This document shows positions 9,392 through 18,271 of a DNA stretch of 64,000 nt, in pieces. The notes under the pieces were generated by a model, which saw only the letters and a list, made by a program, of their open reading frames with translations, was not told the DNA's origin and did no database searches. Origin of the DNA: an uncultured Clostridia bacterium (GTDB taxonomy: Bacteria > Bacillota > Clostridia > Saccharofermentanales > Saccharofermentanaceae). The stretch is from contig CAMJPC010000001.1 of NCBI GenBank assembly GCA_946407705.1, positions 62,001-126,000 on the forward strand. Reading direction: 5' to 3'. The translations under genes were made by a program, and so were the position numbers. How positions within the stretch are numbered: position 1 is the stretch's first letter; each line of letters starts with the position of its first letter.

Positions 9392-9427
9392 TCTGCCGGA
9401 ACCATTTGATCAAACAGTTCCGGCAGA
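9392..9427 (-). terminator. Hairpin between recA and recX
   Basis: An 11-bp perfect stem (TCTGCCGGAAC with GTTCCGGCAGA) encloses a 14-nt loop that itself contains TTTGATCAAA. No long T-run follows, so it may be a partial terminator or mRNA-stabilising structure lowering recX relative to recA, as known for E. coli. Confidence 0.6.
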
Positions 9428-9440
9428 CAATGATCAATTA

Positions 9441-10580
9441 TCAGAGATCGATACCGAGGATATCGTCGTCTTCTTCTGCTGCTTCAGGAGCTGCTGCCTT
9501 ATCAGCTGCGGATGCGGGTGCTGATGTATCTGCATCGTCATCATCAGCAGGCATATAAGATTCTCTTACGAGAGTCTCAATCTCCTCTCTCACGTCAGGA
9601 TGCTCGATGAGATATGTCTTTGCAGCGTCACGTCCCTGAGCGATCTTGTTGCCCTTATAAGCAAACCATGAACCACTCTTATCAACGATGTTATTCTCAA
9701 CCGCAAGATCGAGGATGCAGCCTTCGGAAGAAACGCCCTTACCGTAAAGGATATCGAATTCAGCTTCCTTGAACGGCGGAGCAACCTTGTTCTTAACGAC
9801 CTTAACACGTGTGTGGTTACCGATAACGTCTGTACCGTTACGGAGTGTCTCTGTCTTCCTTACATCAAGTCTTACAGAAGCATAGAACTTGAGAGCACGG
9901 CCGCCCGGCGTGGTCTCAGGATTACCGAACATGATGCCGACCTTCTCACGGAGCTGGTTGATGAAAATGCAGATAGTGTTGGATTTAGCAACAACAGGAG
10001 CAAGCTTACGAAGAGCCTGGCTCATGAGTCTTGCCTGAAGACCAACGTGGGAATCACCCATCTCGCCTTCGATCTCAGCCCTCGGAACGAGTGCAGCAAC
10101 GGAGTCGATAACCACGACATCAATACAGCCGCTGCGTACGAGTGTCTCGCAGATCTCGAGTGCCTGCTCACCTGTGTCAGGCTGTGAAAGGAGAAGGTTA
10201 TCGATGTCAACGCCGATATTAGCTGCATAGTTTGCATCGAGCGCATGCTCTGCATCGATGAATGCGCAGGTACCGCCCTGCTTCTGAGCTTCTGCTACGC
10301 AGTGGAGCGCAACAGTCGTCTTACCTGAAGATTCAGGTCCGTAGATCTCAACGATCCTTCCGCGGGGAAGTCCGCCGATTCCGAGTGCGATATCAAGCGT
10401 AAGAGCACCGGTAGGAATAGTCTCGATATCAATATGTGTCTGATCTCCGAGTCTCATTACGGCACCCTGGCCGAACTGCTTCTCTATCTGCGCCATAGCG
10501 GCGTCAAGAGCCTTCCTGCGCTCGCTCTGATCCTGAACGGGTGCTACCGCACTCTTAGTGGAATTCTTACTCTTAGCCAT
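9441..10580 (-). CDS. recA: Recombinase RecA
   Basis: ATP-dependent strand-exchange protein and co-protease for LexA-type repressors. The 379-residue protein contains Walker [10 protein letters not shown] at about residues 70-78, EHALD, Walker [13 protein letters not shown], and loop L2 [20 protein letters not shown], with an acidic C-terminal tail. The frame extends four codons to a TTG, but ATG 10578-10580 follows GGAGG with five bases and is the better start. A consensus promoter and a LexA-type box precede it, and unusual phased repeats lie further upstream. Confidence 0.98.
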   Translation of the reverse strand: MAKSKNSTKSAVAPVQDQSERRKALDAAMAQIEKQFGQGAVMRLGDQTHIDIETIPTGALTLDIALGIGGLPRGRIVEIYGPESSGKTTVALHCVAEAQKQGGTCAFIDAEHALDANYAANIGVDIDNLLLSQPDTGEQALEICETLVRSGCIDVVVIDSVAALVPRAEIEGEMGDSHVGLQARLMSQALRKLAPVVAKSNTICIFINQLREKVGIMFGNPETTPGGRALKFYASVRLDVRKTETLRNGTDVIGNHTRVKVVKNKVAPPFKEAEFDILYGKGVSSEGCILDLAVENNIVDKSGSWFAYKGNKIAQGRDAAKTYLIEHPDVREEIETLVRESYMPADDDDADTSAPASAADKAAAPEAAEEDDDILGIDL

Positions 10581-10602
10581 AAAAGCCTCCAATCAATGTG
10601 TT

Positions 10603-10614
10603 GAACATTTGTTC
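10603..10614 (-). promoter_or_regulatory. LexA/DinR-type SOS box of recA
   Basis: GAACATTTGTTC is a GAAC-N4-GTTC palindrome, matching the Gram-positive SOS box core. It lies between the recA -10 element and the ribosome site, where bound LexA would block transcription. Confidence 0.8.
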
Positions 10615-10628
10615 TTATTTATGAGTTA

Positions 10629-10657
10629 ATTCTATTGTTATGATACACTTTTGTCAA
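10629..10657 (-). promoter_or_regulatory. SigA-type promoter of recA
   Basis: The minus strand reads TTGACA (10657-10652), 17 bases, then TAGAAT (10634-10629). The SOS box starts 15 bases downstream of the -10. Confidence 0.85.
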
Positions 10658-10677
10658 CAGAAAAAGTGTGACATTAA

Positions 10678-10751
10678 TCGGACAAAAACCGACAAAACAG
10701 AACATATTGTTCCCAAGCCTTTTCGGGCATTAACCGACAAAAACCGACAAA
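10678..10751 (-). promoter_or_regulatory. Phased TTTGTCGGT repeats with palindrome upstream of recA
   Basis: Four copies of ACCGACAAA (minus strand TTTGTCGGT) lie at 10678-10686 (one mismatch region, TCGGACAAA), 10688-10696, 10733-10741 and 10743-10751. Within each pair the period is exactly 10 bp. Between pairs is the inverted repeat GAACATATTGTTC (10700-10712), 3 bases from a repeat unit. The array ends about 20 bp upstream of the recA -35. The same composite occurs upstream of comEA. It looks like an operator for a cooperative regulator; the binding protein is unknown. Confidence 0.6.
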
Positions 10752-10759
10752 GCTGTAAG

Positions 10760-12073
10760 TCAATCCCTTGCGTCTTTCCAATACGAATTGACTAAATCCA
10801 TAAGGTCATCTTGTTCTTCGTGCGTAACGTAGAAATCTGCCATCAGCTGTTCGGTCTCTTCGCTCCTGTCATTCATAAGGAACAAAAGCGCGGCTCGCAA
10901 TCGTCTGTGTCTGCCTCGCCCGTCACCTTTTCTTAATATGCCAGCGGCAGTTTTATATCCCTTTTCATGATCGGTCGAGGCCAAATAGCGGATCACAGCT
11001 TCAAGATAAGCATCTGCTTCATCCGAATCATCCTTTATCAGCGACGTTATTGATTCAAGATCCATTTCGGGAATGATCCCTTTTATCTTCGCTGACGCAG
11101 TCAGCAAAGTAGAAATATCCCTTACTGTCGGATAAGCATCAGGCCCATAGTGTATCCTGTGTTTTGTCAGGTCATAGATTTGAAGAGACGGTCCTTTCTT
11201 TTCAGTTTTTTTATTTCCATATATATCCAAAAAACGCATGCCTGGTTCAGCTTCAGTTTCAAGTTCCGCAAACATGATCGTCTTTATGTAAGGATTGCTG
11301 TCTCTCAGATCAATTCCCCTGATCTGTTGATCAGGTGCAAACTTACAGCCGTCTGCAGGTATTATCGTCAGACATCTTACGTACTTTCCAAGGCTTGCGG
11401 CAGCACAGGCTTTGTGGTGTCCGTCAAGGAGCAGATTCATGAAGCCCGTGTAGAGAAAACCAAGCGCTCTCGGCGGCTCCTTTTCCGTTTTCATCATCTG
11501 AACATAATACTCAACACGTTCATCATTGATCAGCGAAGAAGACTGGGTCGGATAAAGGAACAACGGATAATGCCTGCAGCAGCTTAAATTACAGTCACAG
11601 TAATAGTCGTCACAAACGGCATCATATTGCGTGAGTTCACCGGGAACATCATAGAAAAACCTGCCGTCTCCATCAGACGGCAGACAAAGCGTATCTGCGA
11701 GGACATAATACCCGTCACCCATCAATCCAAGGAGCGGCTTTATCTTCTCAGCGGATTCCTTAATGCCGGCAAATGGTGAATTCATAGCTTCTCTGGCGGC
11801 CTTAAGTTCAGGACAGTCAACGTTTTCTATTCCGTAGCCTGTAGCAAGCAAGCCCTTGCAAGTCGGACATTCAGGCAGTCTGGCCTGCGCTATCGGTTTC
11901 CCGTTTATCAGAAACTGAGAATCATACTCATAGTCCTCATTTCCGGGACCGGTTATTTCGCGGATGGAATTCTTCCCGTTCCTGACACAAAACATGACGG
12001 CAGAACTGCACCACCAACAACCGGTGGTATCGATCTCTTTTATGATGTTTACAGAAGTATTATTAAAAAACAT
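10760..12073 (-). CDS. Unknown Cys-rich protein with a ParB-like DGHHK motif
   Basis: I do not recognise this 437-residue protein as a named family. Its N-terminus has CWWC (residues 19-22) and CPTC (69-72), suggesting a zinc-binding knuckle; a second Cys cluster with CDCNLSCCRHY lies near residues 154-168. Residues 183-240 (ERVEYYVQMM then LLLDGHHKACAAASLGK) resemble the ParB/sulfiredoxin-like fold, in which DGHHR marks the nucleotide-binding site. The C-terminal third looks helical, perhaps HEAT-like. It could be a metal-binding NTP-using sensor or modifier. There is no ribosome site, but an extended -10 sits 6 bases before the ATG. It lies between murJ and the recA repeats. Confidence 0.6.
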   Translation of the reverse strand: MFFNNTSVNIIKEIDTTGCWWCSSAVMFCVRNGKNSIREITGPGNEDYEYDSQFLINGKPIAQARLPECPTCKGLLATGYGIENVDCPELKAAREAMNSPFAGIKESAEKIKPLLGLMGDGYYVLADTLCLPSDGDGRFFYDVPGELTQYDAVCDDYYCDCNLSCCRHYPLFLYPTQSSSLINDERVEYYVQMMKTEKEPPRALGFLYTGFMNLLLDGHHKACAAASLGKYVRCLTIIPADGCKFAPDQQIRGIDLRDSNPYIKTIMFAELETEAEPGMRFLDIYGNKKTEKKGPSLQIYDLTKHRIHYGPDAYPTVRDISTLLTASAKIKGIIPEMDLESITSLIKDDSDEADAYLEAVIRYLASTDHEKGYKTAAGILRKGDGRGRHRRLRAALLFLMNDRSEETEQLMADFYVTHEEQDDLMDLVNSYWKDARD

Positions 12074-12079
12074 GGTCTT

Positions 12080-12088
12080 TTTATATCA
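12080..12088 (-). promoter_or_regulatory. Extended -10 element abutting the Cys-rich gene start
   Basis: The minus strand reads TGATATAAA, a TGn-extended -10, ending 6 bases before ATG 12071-12073. A transcript from here would start at the ATG (leaderless). Another TATAAT at 12119-12114 offers an alternative start with a leader of about 35 nt. Confidence 0.4.
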
Positions 12089-12140
12089 GCAGCGGCAAAG
12101 TGTACTGACATCCATTATATCAATAGAAAAAGACTTGTTA

Positions 12141-13781
12141 TCAGGAAGCGGCTTTCTTTGAACCCCTGCCCAATCTGCCTTTGAACTTCTTTATCCAGAA
12201 TGTCGCTTCTTCCATCTTCAAAAGCATCGCGATTGCGAAATAGACGAAAACGGATACAATGCCCTTTGCACAGAAGATCGAAAGCTGACGGATCTTTCCT
12301 CCGGTTCCGGGAAGAAGCTTATCAAACACAAAGCAGATGAGAGACATTACAGCCGCAGCGGCAAACCCTTTTATAAGGAATTTCACAATGCCGCGAGGTG
12401 CAAGTTCCTTGCGTTTGCAGTAAAGGACAGAAAGCAGGATCATCTGGCACAGATTCGTTGCGGAATATGCGAAAGAAAGAGAGAGCGGACCGATGCCGAG
12501 ATTGATGAAAAGAATGCAGAAAATGGGATTCAAAACGAGTCCGACGATTCCTGCGAGAAGCGGGATCTTTGTCTGACCGATAGCGTAGAATGCCTGATTG
12601 AAAACATGGATGACTGCTGCGGTGATAATTGCAGAAGAGAAACCGAGGAGGAATACCGCTGCCGTATTTGCGTTCTTATCGGTATATCTGGATGACCACT
12701 GGTAAATCGCCTTTACGACATCGAGATTCATTACCGCAATGAATGCAGCTGAAGGAATCGACAAGAACAGAGCGTTCTTCATTGATTTCGAAAGAAGAGA
12801 TGAACACTTGTCCATCTTCTTCGATTCATAGTCACCTGCAAGCTGCGGAGTCATGACAGTCGTGATCGCTACAACAAAGACGGAATAAGGTATCTGCCAG
12901 ATAGTGGAAGCATTGCGGTAACCGTAGATGCTTCCCTTGTCAAAACTGTTTGCGAAGAAATTCAGAACAACGATGTTGATCTGCGTGATGGAAGCAGAAA
13001 TAAGGATCGGTATCGCTCTCTTAAACAGTGCAATGAAATCCTTGTCGACAGGATTGAAATTGAACCTGAACTGCTTCATCTGCTTGAATCCGAACAGATA
13101 CTGGCAGAAGAAATAAATGACAGCGGATGCAAGGATTCCGCCTGTCGTCATCATGAGTTTCTGCTGGGTCTGTCCGCCGAAAACAGCAATGGCGGAAAGC
13201 ACCAGGATGTTATAGATGACAGGTCCGAACGATGTGATCGTGAATCTTCTGTACGAATTTAAAACGCCGTTGCAAAGCGCTGCCAGCATGATGAAGAATA
13301 TCTGCGGGAAAAGCATTTTCGATGCCTGAGCGGCAAGCTGCAGCGTTATGGGATTGGTGTTCTTGTTAAGTGCATAGAGCGAATAGAACTGCTTGGAGAA
13401 AACCGTGCCGAGCGTACAGAAGAATATCATGACGACCGATACGACGGATATGAAAATGCTTACGGTCCTGACACCCTTCTTCTCGTTTCCCGTGGCTAAC
13501 TGAGCTGACAGATAAGGCGCAACGGTTGAATAGATGGCGCCGCCGACCAGGAGATTATAGAAGAGATCAGGAATGGTAAATGAAAGCGTAAATGCGTCAC
13601 GGTAGATATCGGCAGTTGCCGGATCCACGCCGAATCTGTCTGATACGATGATATCTCTTAAAAGTCCTGATGCCTTGGTTATGATAAGTCCGAGACCGAC
13701 AATGAAAGCGGACAGGCCGAAGCTCATCCCCTTCTTTTTCTTACCCGTATCGGCGGTCTGTACTGATGAATTATCTGACAC
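12141..13781 (-). CDS. murJ: Lipid II flippase MurJ
   Basis: Polytopic membrane protein that moves lipid-linked peptidoglycan precursor across the membrane. The 546-residue protein has about 14 hydrophobic helices and MurJ features near the N-terminus (GLIITKASGLLRDIIVS, FTIPDLFYNLLVGGA). It uses a GTG start (13779-13781) preceded by GGAAGGG and placed directly after the cinA stop. It is the distal gene of the proC-rnhA-nudF-ftsK-cinA-murJ run. Confidence 0.93.
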   Translation of the reverse strand: MSDNSSVQTADTGKKKKGMSFGLSAFIVGLGLIITKASGLLRDIIVSDRFGVDPATADIYRDAFTLSFTIPDLFYNLLVGGAIYSTVAPYLSAQLATGNEKKGVRTVSIFISVVSVVMIFFCTLGTVFSKQFYSLYALNKNTNPITLQLAAQASKMLFPQIFFIMLAALCNGVLNSYRRFTITSFGPVIYNILVLSAIAVFGGQTQQKLMMTTGGILASAVIYFFCQYLFGFKQMKQFRFNFNPVDKDFIALFKRAIPILISASITQINIVVLNFFANSFDKGSIYGYRNASTIWQIPYSVFVVAITTVMTPQLAGDYESKKMDKCSSLLSKSMKNALFLSIPSAAFIAVMNLDVVKAIYQWSSRYTDKNANTAAVFLLGFSSAIITAAVIHVFNQAFYAIGQTKIPLLAGIVGLVLNPIFCILFINLGIGPLSLSFAYSATNLCQMILLSVLYCKRKELAPRGIVKFLIKGFAAAAVMSLICFVFDKLLPGTGGKIRQLSIFCAKGIVSVFVYFAIAMLLKMEEATFWIKKFKGRLGRGSKKAAS

Positions 13782-14261
13782 TTATTTCTTCCCTTCCGCA
13801 ACTGTTTTCAGTGTCTCAAGCGCACACTGTGCAGTCATCATGCGAATATCAAGACGGCTGCCGGCAAAATTGCGTCTGAAAGACCCGTTCATGCCATCGG
13901 CGTGATAGCCGAAATAGACTGTCCCCACAGGCTTTCCGGGAAGTTCTCCGGTAGGTCCCGCGATACCCGTGACTGCCACGGAATAATCACAACCGATAAC
14001 CTTGCATAATCCCTCAGCCATTTTCTCGGCACATTCAGCCGATACTTCGGTATGCTCTTCGATCACCGAAGAAGGAACACCAAGCACGTTTATCTTAACG
14101 TCATTTGTATAGCAGACTACTGAACCGGAGAAAACCTCAGATGCTCCAGGAATGCCTACGATCTCAGATGAGATCATTCCGCCTGTAAGGCTCTCGGCAA
14201 AGCCGAAAGTGATCCCCTTCTCCTTACATAGAGCGACAACCTGTTCTGCAATATCTGTCAT
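13782..14261 (-). CDS. CinA C-terminal domain protein, nicotinamide-nucleotide amidase
   Basis: Stand-alone PncC/CinA-C domain of 159 residues that deamidates NMN in the pyridine nucleotide salvage cycle. Family motifs are FAESLTGGMISSEI, GSVVCYTNDVK, and GIAGPTGELPGKPVGTVYFG. The N-terminal CinA domain (competence-induced, ADP-ribose hydrolase) is absent. It is flanked without gap by ftsK and murJ. Confidence 0.93.
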   Translation of the reverse strand: MTDIAEQVVALCKEKGITFGFAESLTGGMISSEIVGIPGASEVFSGSVVCYTNDVKINVLGVPSSVIEEHTEVSAECAEKMAEGLCKVIGCDYSVAVTGIAGPTGELPGKPVGTVYFGYHADGMNGSFRRNFAGSRLDIRMMTAQCALETLKTVAEGKK

Positions 14262-14262
14262 A

Positions 14263-17241
14263 TTAGCTGTTTCTCGCCTTCATCTCGAGCCATTCGGTCT
14301 TGTTAACAAGGATCTTACGGGGCTTGCTGCCTTCAAACGGTCCGATTATATGCTTTTTCTCAAGTTCATCGATAAGACGTGCGGCACGCGGATAACCGAT
14401 CCCGAGTCGTCTCTGGAGGACTGAAACGGATGCGCTTCCGTTCTCGATAACAGTCTCTACGGCCTGCTCGAAAAGATCGCTGTTGCCGTCAGAACCTCCG
14501 CCAGATGCACCTTCAGAAGCTGAGCCTCCGTTCTCCTTGCCTTCAGCGGTACGGTCGATCTCGTTGATGATGTCATCGTCATACATTGATCCGTAATGCT
14601 GATTAAGGAACTCGGCAATAGTTTCAACTTCCGAATCGGAAAGGAATGCGCCCTGGCCTCTGACCGGCTGTGGAGCGCTCATCGGAGCATAGAGCATGTC
14701 GCCTTTACCAAGGAGCTTCTCTGCGCCGTATGAATCGAGGATGGTCCTCGAGTCAACACCTGAAGTAACCGCAAAAGCAATCCTGGAACCGATGTTGGCT
14801 TTGATTACACCCGTGATGACGTCAACGGAAGGTCTCTGTGTCGCGATGAGGAGATGGATTCCCGCAGCTCTGGCAAGAGCTGCAAGCCTTGAGATGTAAA
14901 GCTCGACTTCCTTTGCCGCAACGCTCATTAGCTCCGCAAGCTCATCGATTACGAGAAGTATGAACGGAAGATGCTCGACTGTCGGATCGTTAGCATACTT
15001 CTCGTTAAAGCCCGTTATGTTTCTTACCTGACCTTCAGCGAAAAGCTTATATCTTCTCTGCATCTCATTTACTGCCCAGTTAAGTGCCGCGGAAGCCTTC
15101 TTAGGATCCGTGATTACCGGCATTATGAGATGCGGAACGCCGTTATAAACGGAAAGTTCAACGACCTTAGGATCAACAAGGATCATACGTACATCCTTTG
15201 GTGAAGCATGTACGAGGATACTTGTAAGTATCGAGTTGATACATACGGACTTACCCGAACCAGTAGAACCTGCGATCATGAGGTGAGGCATTTTCGCGAG
15301 GTCGCAGTACATGGGCTTGCCCGGTATGTCTCTTCCGAGAGCGACCGTAAGAGGTGTGGACTCCTTGAATTCCCTTGTCTCGACAAGTGCCCTGAGGTGG
15401 ACCGGAGAAGGCTTATCGTTAGGGATCTCGATACCGATCGCGCTCTTTCCGGGGATAGGAGCTTCGATCCTTATGGAGATGGCAGCCATTGCAAGCATGA
15501 TGTCATTCTCAAGCTGGGTAACCCTGTTGACCTTTGTTCCGGGCGGGATCGTAAGCTCGAATCTCGTGATGGCAGGACCGTGAGTAATGTTATTAACATT
15601 AGCTCTTATACCGAAGCTCTCGAGAGTAGCTTCTAACTTGGCTGCCTTCTCACGGAGCTTTGCATTCGTATCACCGCTCTCGCGCTTAATTTCTTCCTGA
15701 GAAAGCAGCGTTGTAGGAGCCGGTTTGTAACGGCTTAATTTACGATCCAATACCTTCCTTGCACGTTCTCTTTCCTGCGTCTCGGCAGTGAATTCAACAC
15801 GGGGATTAACGGCAGTTGACGGCTTCTCATTTGTCTTGAGGATCCTGCCTTCTGTTCTGCTGTAATTCTCGGAATCCTCACTTTCAGCATTGATCGTGAT
15901 CCTTTCTGAAGCTGCAGGCTTTCTGCGTGAGGGAGCGGGATTTGCCGAAGGCATGTCGAAATCACCGTTTCCGGCCGAACCTAATTTGCTGGCGTCAACT
16001 TCAGGATGTCTTACCCTGCGTTCGTTACCGTCGCCATAGTAATAGCCGGTGCCTTCCTCTTCATCCACCTCAAAAGGCGCATCGAAATCATCAAAACCGT
16101 CATTTGCAGGCTGTTTGACATCATCTGCAAGGAGGTCATAGAAATCCTGTTCCTTCTTGGGTTTCAGGAACTCCGGCGTTTTATCCGGCTGTTTGTTCAT
16201 CGTTCCGGGAATGGTTACTGCCTCGGCGGTATAACCGAAATCTGCAGAAGGCGCATCTGTTCCGCTTCTTACGTTGTACTTCTTTTCATCGTAGATAAGC
16301 GTGTTGGGATCGGAATTGGTATTCAGGCTCGAATCACCTGTCATTCTTGCGACATCAACAAAACCTGTCCTGCTGTCGATCGGAAGCGTTGAATTGAATG
16401 CATCCATTGGTGTGGGACCCTGAACATAAGGATCGCCGTTCAGAGGTCTTCTTCTGTTTCTCGGAGCCGGAGCGGGCGCAGGTGCCGGGTTTGCATATGA
16501 TGTAATCGTAGCGCCGCGTCTTGCAGGTGTTCCCTGACCCGGTCTTGCAGCCTGGCGGGGCTGTTCCCTGCCGGAATAGATCGAATAATTAGGATCGTTC
16601 CTGCGTACGTTGTTCTTGGAAACAACTGTCTTGTAGACCTTATTGGAAGCTGTGCTGATAGCCTTGTAGGTCTTCTTTGCGGTAGCTTTGAGAGATACGC
16701 GGAAAACAAGGATTATCTGAGTGAAGATGAATACTACGCAAGCAAGGATCGCAATGATCTTGCCGGTTACTTCGTTAAGCGCTACGGCAATTGCACCTCC
16801 GACGATTCCGCCCGGGAAAACAGGCGCGCTGCCCGGTCTGCATATCAGATCCTGATGACCGCCGGATTCCCAGAGAAGTCCGAGCGCCTTCAATGCCGAA
16901 ATGTTGCCGCCGTCAACCGTGCTTGCTTCCCTGAAGTAATCGAAATCCATCGTGATCATGGCAAGAAGCGCTGAAAAACTGACAAGAAGAAGAATTATGG
17001 ATCTGACTCTGATGCCTGATACTCCCTCTCTTTTCTCGAAAAAAACGTCGAGAGCAGCATAAAGGATATAAAGCGGGATCGCATATGCCATGCAGCCTAT
17101 AAGACCGAAGAACACGGTCTTTACAAAGCTTCCGATCATACCCGTAAGGCTTACCGGCAGATAGAATATGAGGATTATCGCGGCCGCGACAAAAAACAGT
17201 ACTAGACCTACTGCTTCTTTCTTGATCTCAAACCTGCTCAA
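14263..17241 (-). CDS. ftsK: DNA translocase FtsK/SpoIIIE
   Basis: Septum-anchored motor that pumps chromosomal DNA during division or sporulation. The 992-residue protein has N-terminal membrane helices within residues 1-195, a long Pro/Ala/Arg-rich linker to about residue 480, then the motor with Walker A GSTGSGKS at about residue 660 and Walker B FILLVIDELAELM, and a C-terminal winged-helix gamma domain (IGYPRAARLIDELEKKHIIG) that reads polarity sequences. The 4-base overlap with nudF (ATGA) suggests coupling. Confidence 0.96.
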   Translation of the reverse strand: MSRFEIKKEAVGLVLFFVAAAIILIFYLPVSLTGMIGSFVKTVFFGLIGCMAYAIPLYILYAALDVFFEKREGVSGIRVRSIILLLVSFSALLAMITMDFDYFREASTVDGGNISALKALGLLWESGGHQDLICRPGSAPVFPGGIVGGAIAVALNEVTGKIIAILACVVFIFTQIILVFRVSLKATAKKTYKAISTASNKVYKTVVSKNNVRRNDPNYSIYSGREQPRQAARPGQGTPARRGATITSYANPAPAPAPAPRNRRRPLNGDPYVQGPTPMDAFNSTLPIDSRTGFVDVARMTGDSSLNTNSDPNTLIYDEKKYNVRSGTDAPSADFGYTAEAVTIPGTMNKQPDKTPEFLKPKKEQDFYDLLADDVKQPANDGFDDFDAPFEVDEEEGTGYYYGDGNERRVRHPEVDASKLGSAGNGDFDMPSANPAPSRRKPAASERITINAESEDSENYSRTEGRILKTNEKPSTAVNPRVEFTAETQERERARKVLDRKLSRYKPAPTTLLSQEEIKRESGDTNAKLREKAAKLEATLESFGIRANVNNITHGPAITRFELTIPPGTKVNRVTQLENDIMLAMAAISIRIEAPIPGKSAIGIEIPNDKPSPVHLRALVETREFKESTPLTVALGRDIPGKPMYCDLAKMPHLMIAGSTGSGKSVCINSILTSILVHASPKDVRMILVDPKVVELSVYNGVPHLIMPVITDPKKASAALNWAVNEMQRRYKLFAEGQVRNITGFNEKYANDPTVEHLPFILLVIDELAELMSVAAKEVELYISRLAALARAAGIHLLIATQRPSVDVITGVIKANIGSRIAFAVTSGVDSRTILDSYGAEKLLGKGDMLYAPMSAPQPVRGQGAFLSDSEVETIAEFLNQHYGSMYDDDIINEIDRTAEGKENGGSASEGASGGGSDGNSDLFEQAVETVIENGSASVSVLQRRLGIGYPRAARLIDELEKKHIIGPFEGSKPRKILVNKTEWLEMKARNS

Positions 17242-17798
17242 ATGCCGAACCTCCTGGCCGCCTTGTAAATCAGTACAAGTGTTTTCGCATCTTCTATTTT
17301 ACCGCTTTCGGCCATTTCAAGAGCCTGTTTTAGCGGACATTTTACGGTTCTCAGATATTCGCTCGGATCAGGCGTTCCGCCCGTATAGCGAAGATCTGTC
17401 GCGATATAGAGATTGATGACCTCGGAACAGTATCCGGGCGTCGCGCACATCTTACCGACGTGTTCGATCTTGCCTGCGGTAAAACCTGTCTCCTCGGTTA
17501 TCTCTCTGCGGGCGCATTCAAGCGGTTCCTCACCGGGCTCGACCTTGCCTGCAGGACTCTCTGTCATTACCTTTTCGAAGGGGCTTCTGAACTGCTTGAC
17601 GAAATAGCAGTTCTTCTCGGAATCGATCGGAAGTATCGCGGCACCGCCGTGATGGATAACGATCTCCCTGTGGCCTGTAGCGCCTTCAGGAGTAGTGATC
17701 GTCTTTACCTCTACTTCGAATACTCTTCCTTTGAACTTGCTTTCCTTGGAAACCGTCTTCTCGAAAAGCATGTCATCTGAACAATCAATTCTGCCCAT
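17238..17798 (-). CDS. nudF: NUDIX hydrolase, ADP-ribose pyrophosphatase type
   Basis: Probably cleaves ADP-ribose to AMP and ribose-5-phosphate. The 186-residue protein has a complete Nudix box, GKVEPGEEPLECARREITEE followed by TGF, at about residues 83-105. The upstream segment TPEGATGHREIVIHHGGAAI is characteristic of the ADP-ribose subfamily. GGGGA lies close to the first ATG; a second in-frame Met lies nine codons later. It overlaps ftsK and follows rnhA. Confidence 0.88.
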   Translation of the reverse strand: MGRIDCSDDMLFEKTVSKESKFKGRVFEVEVKTITTPEGATGHREIVIHHGGAAILPIDSEKNCYFVKQFRSPFEKVMTESPAGKVEPGEEPLECARREITEETGFTAGKIEHVGKMCATPGYCSEVINLYIATDLRYTGGTPDPSEYLRTVKCPLKQALEMAESGKIEDAKTLVLIYKAARRFGI

Positions 17799-17818
17799 TC
17801 CCCTAATATCGCCTCTGA

Positions 17819-18265
17819 TTATTTAAATTTGCGGCTTTCCATAACCGCGAGTTCGTCACATCTGTTGTTAAGCTCGTCATCCGCATGACCCTTGACCTTG
17901 CTGAAAGTAACCTGGTGTGTCTTCGTAAGCACAGCTAGTTCCTTCCAGAGATCGGCATTGGCGACCTCAGCCTTTGCGCTGTTCTTCCAGCCGTTGGTCA
18001 TCCATTTCGCTAGCCAGTTCTGGTTAAATGCATTAACGACATAAGCGCTGTCGCTGTAGATCGTTACCTTGCAGGGTCTGGTGAGCGCACGGAGCCCGTT
18101 GATAACGCCGGCAAGCTCCATCCTGTTGTTTGTAGTCTGAGCCTCACCGCCTGAAAGTTCTTTCTTATACTTTCCGGCGATAAGGATAGCAGCCCAGCCT
18201 CCCGGTCCGGGATTGCCCGAGCATGCGCCGTCGGTATAGATCGTAACTTCAGAAATCTCTGCCAT
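17819..18265 (-). CDS. rnhA: Ribonuclease HI
   Basis: Degrades RNA in RNA-DNA hybrids. The 148-residue protein carries the catalytic acidic residues in YTDGACSGNPGPGG (Asp), NNRMELAGVI (Glu), YSDSAYVVNA (Asp) and HADDELNNRCDELA (Asp). The basic handle region WMTNGWKNSAKAEVANADLW is present, so it belongs to the E. coli-like class. It follows proC by six bases. Confidence 0.96.
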   Translation of the reverse strand: MAEISEVTIYTDGACSGNPGPGGWAAILIAGKYKKELSGGEAQTTNNRMELAGVINGLRALTRPCKVTIYSDSAYVVNAFNQNWLAKWMTNGWKNSAKAEVANADLWKELAVLTKTHQVTFSKVKGHADDELNNRCDELAVMESRKFK

Positions 18266-18271
18266 CTAAGC

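Noticed and set aside
10678..10751. CRISPR array or rho-independent terminator in the ACCGACAAA repeats
   Set aside because: Units are only 9 bp with one-base spacers and are direct, not inverted, so neither CRISPR nor hairpin terminator fits.
13782..14261. Full competence-damage protein CinA
   Set aside because: Only the amidase domain is present; linking it to competence from the name alone is not justified.
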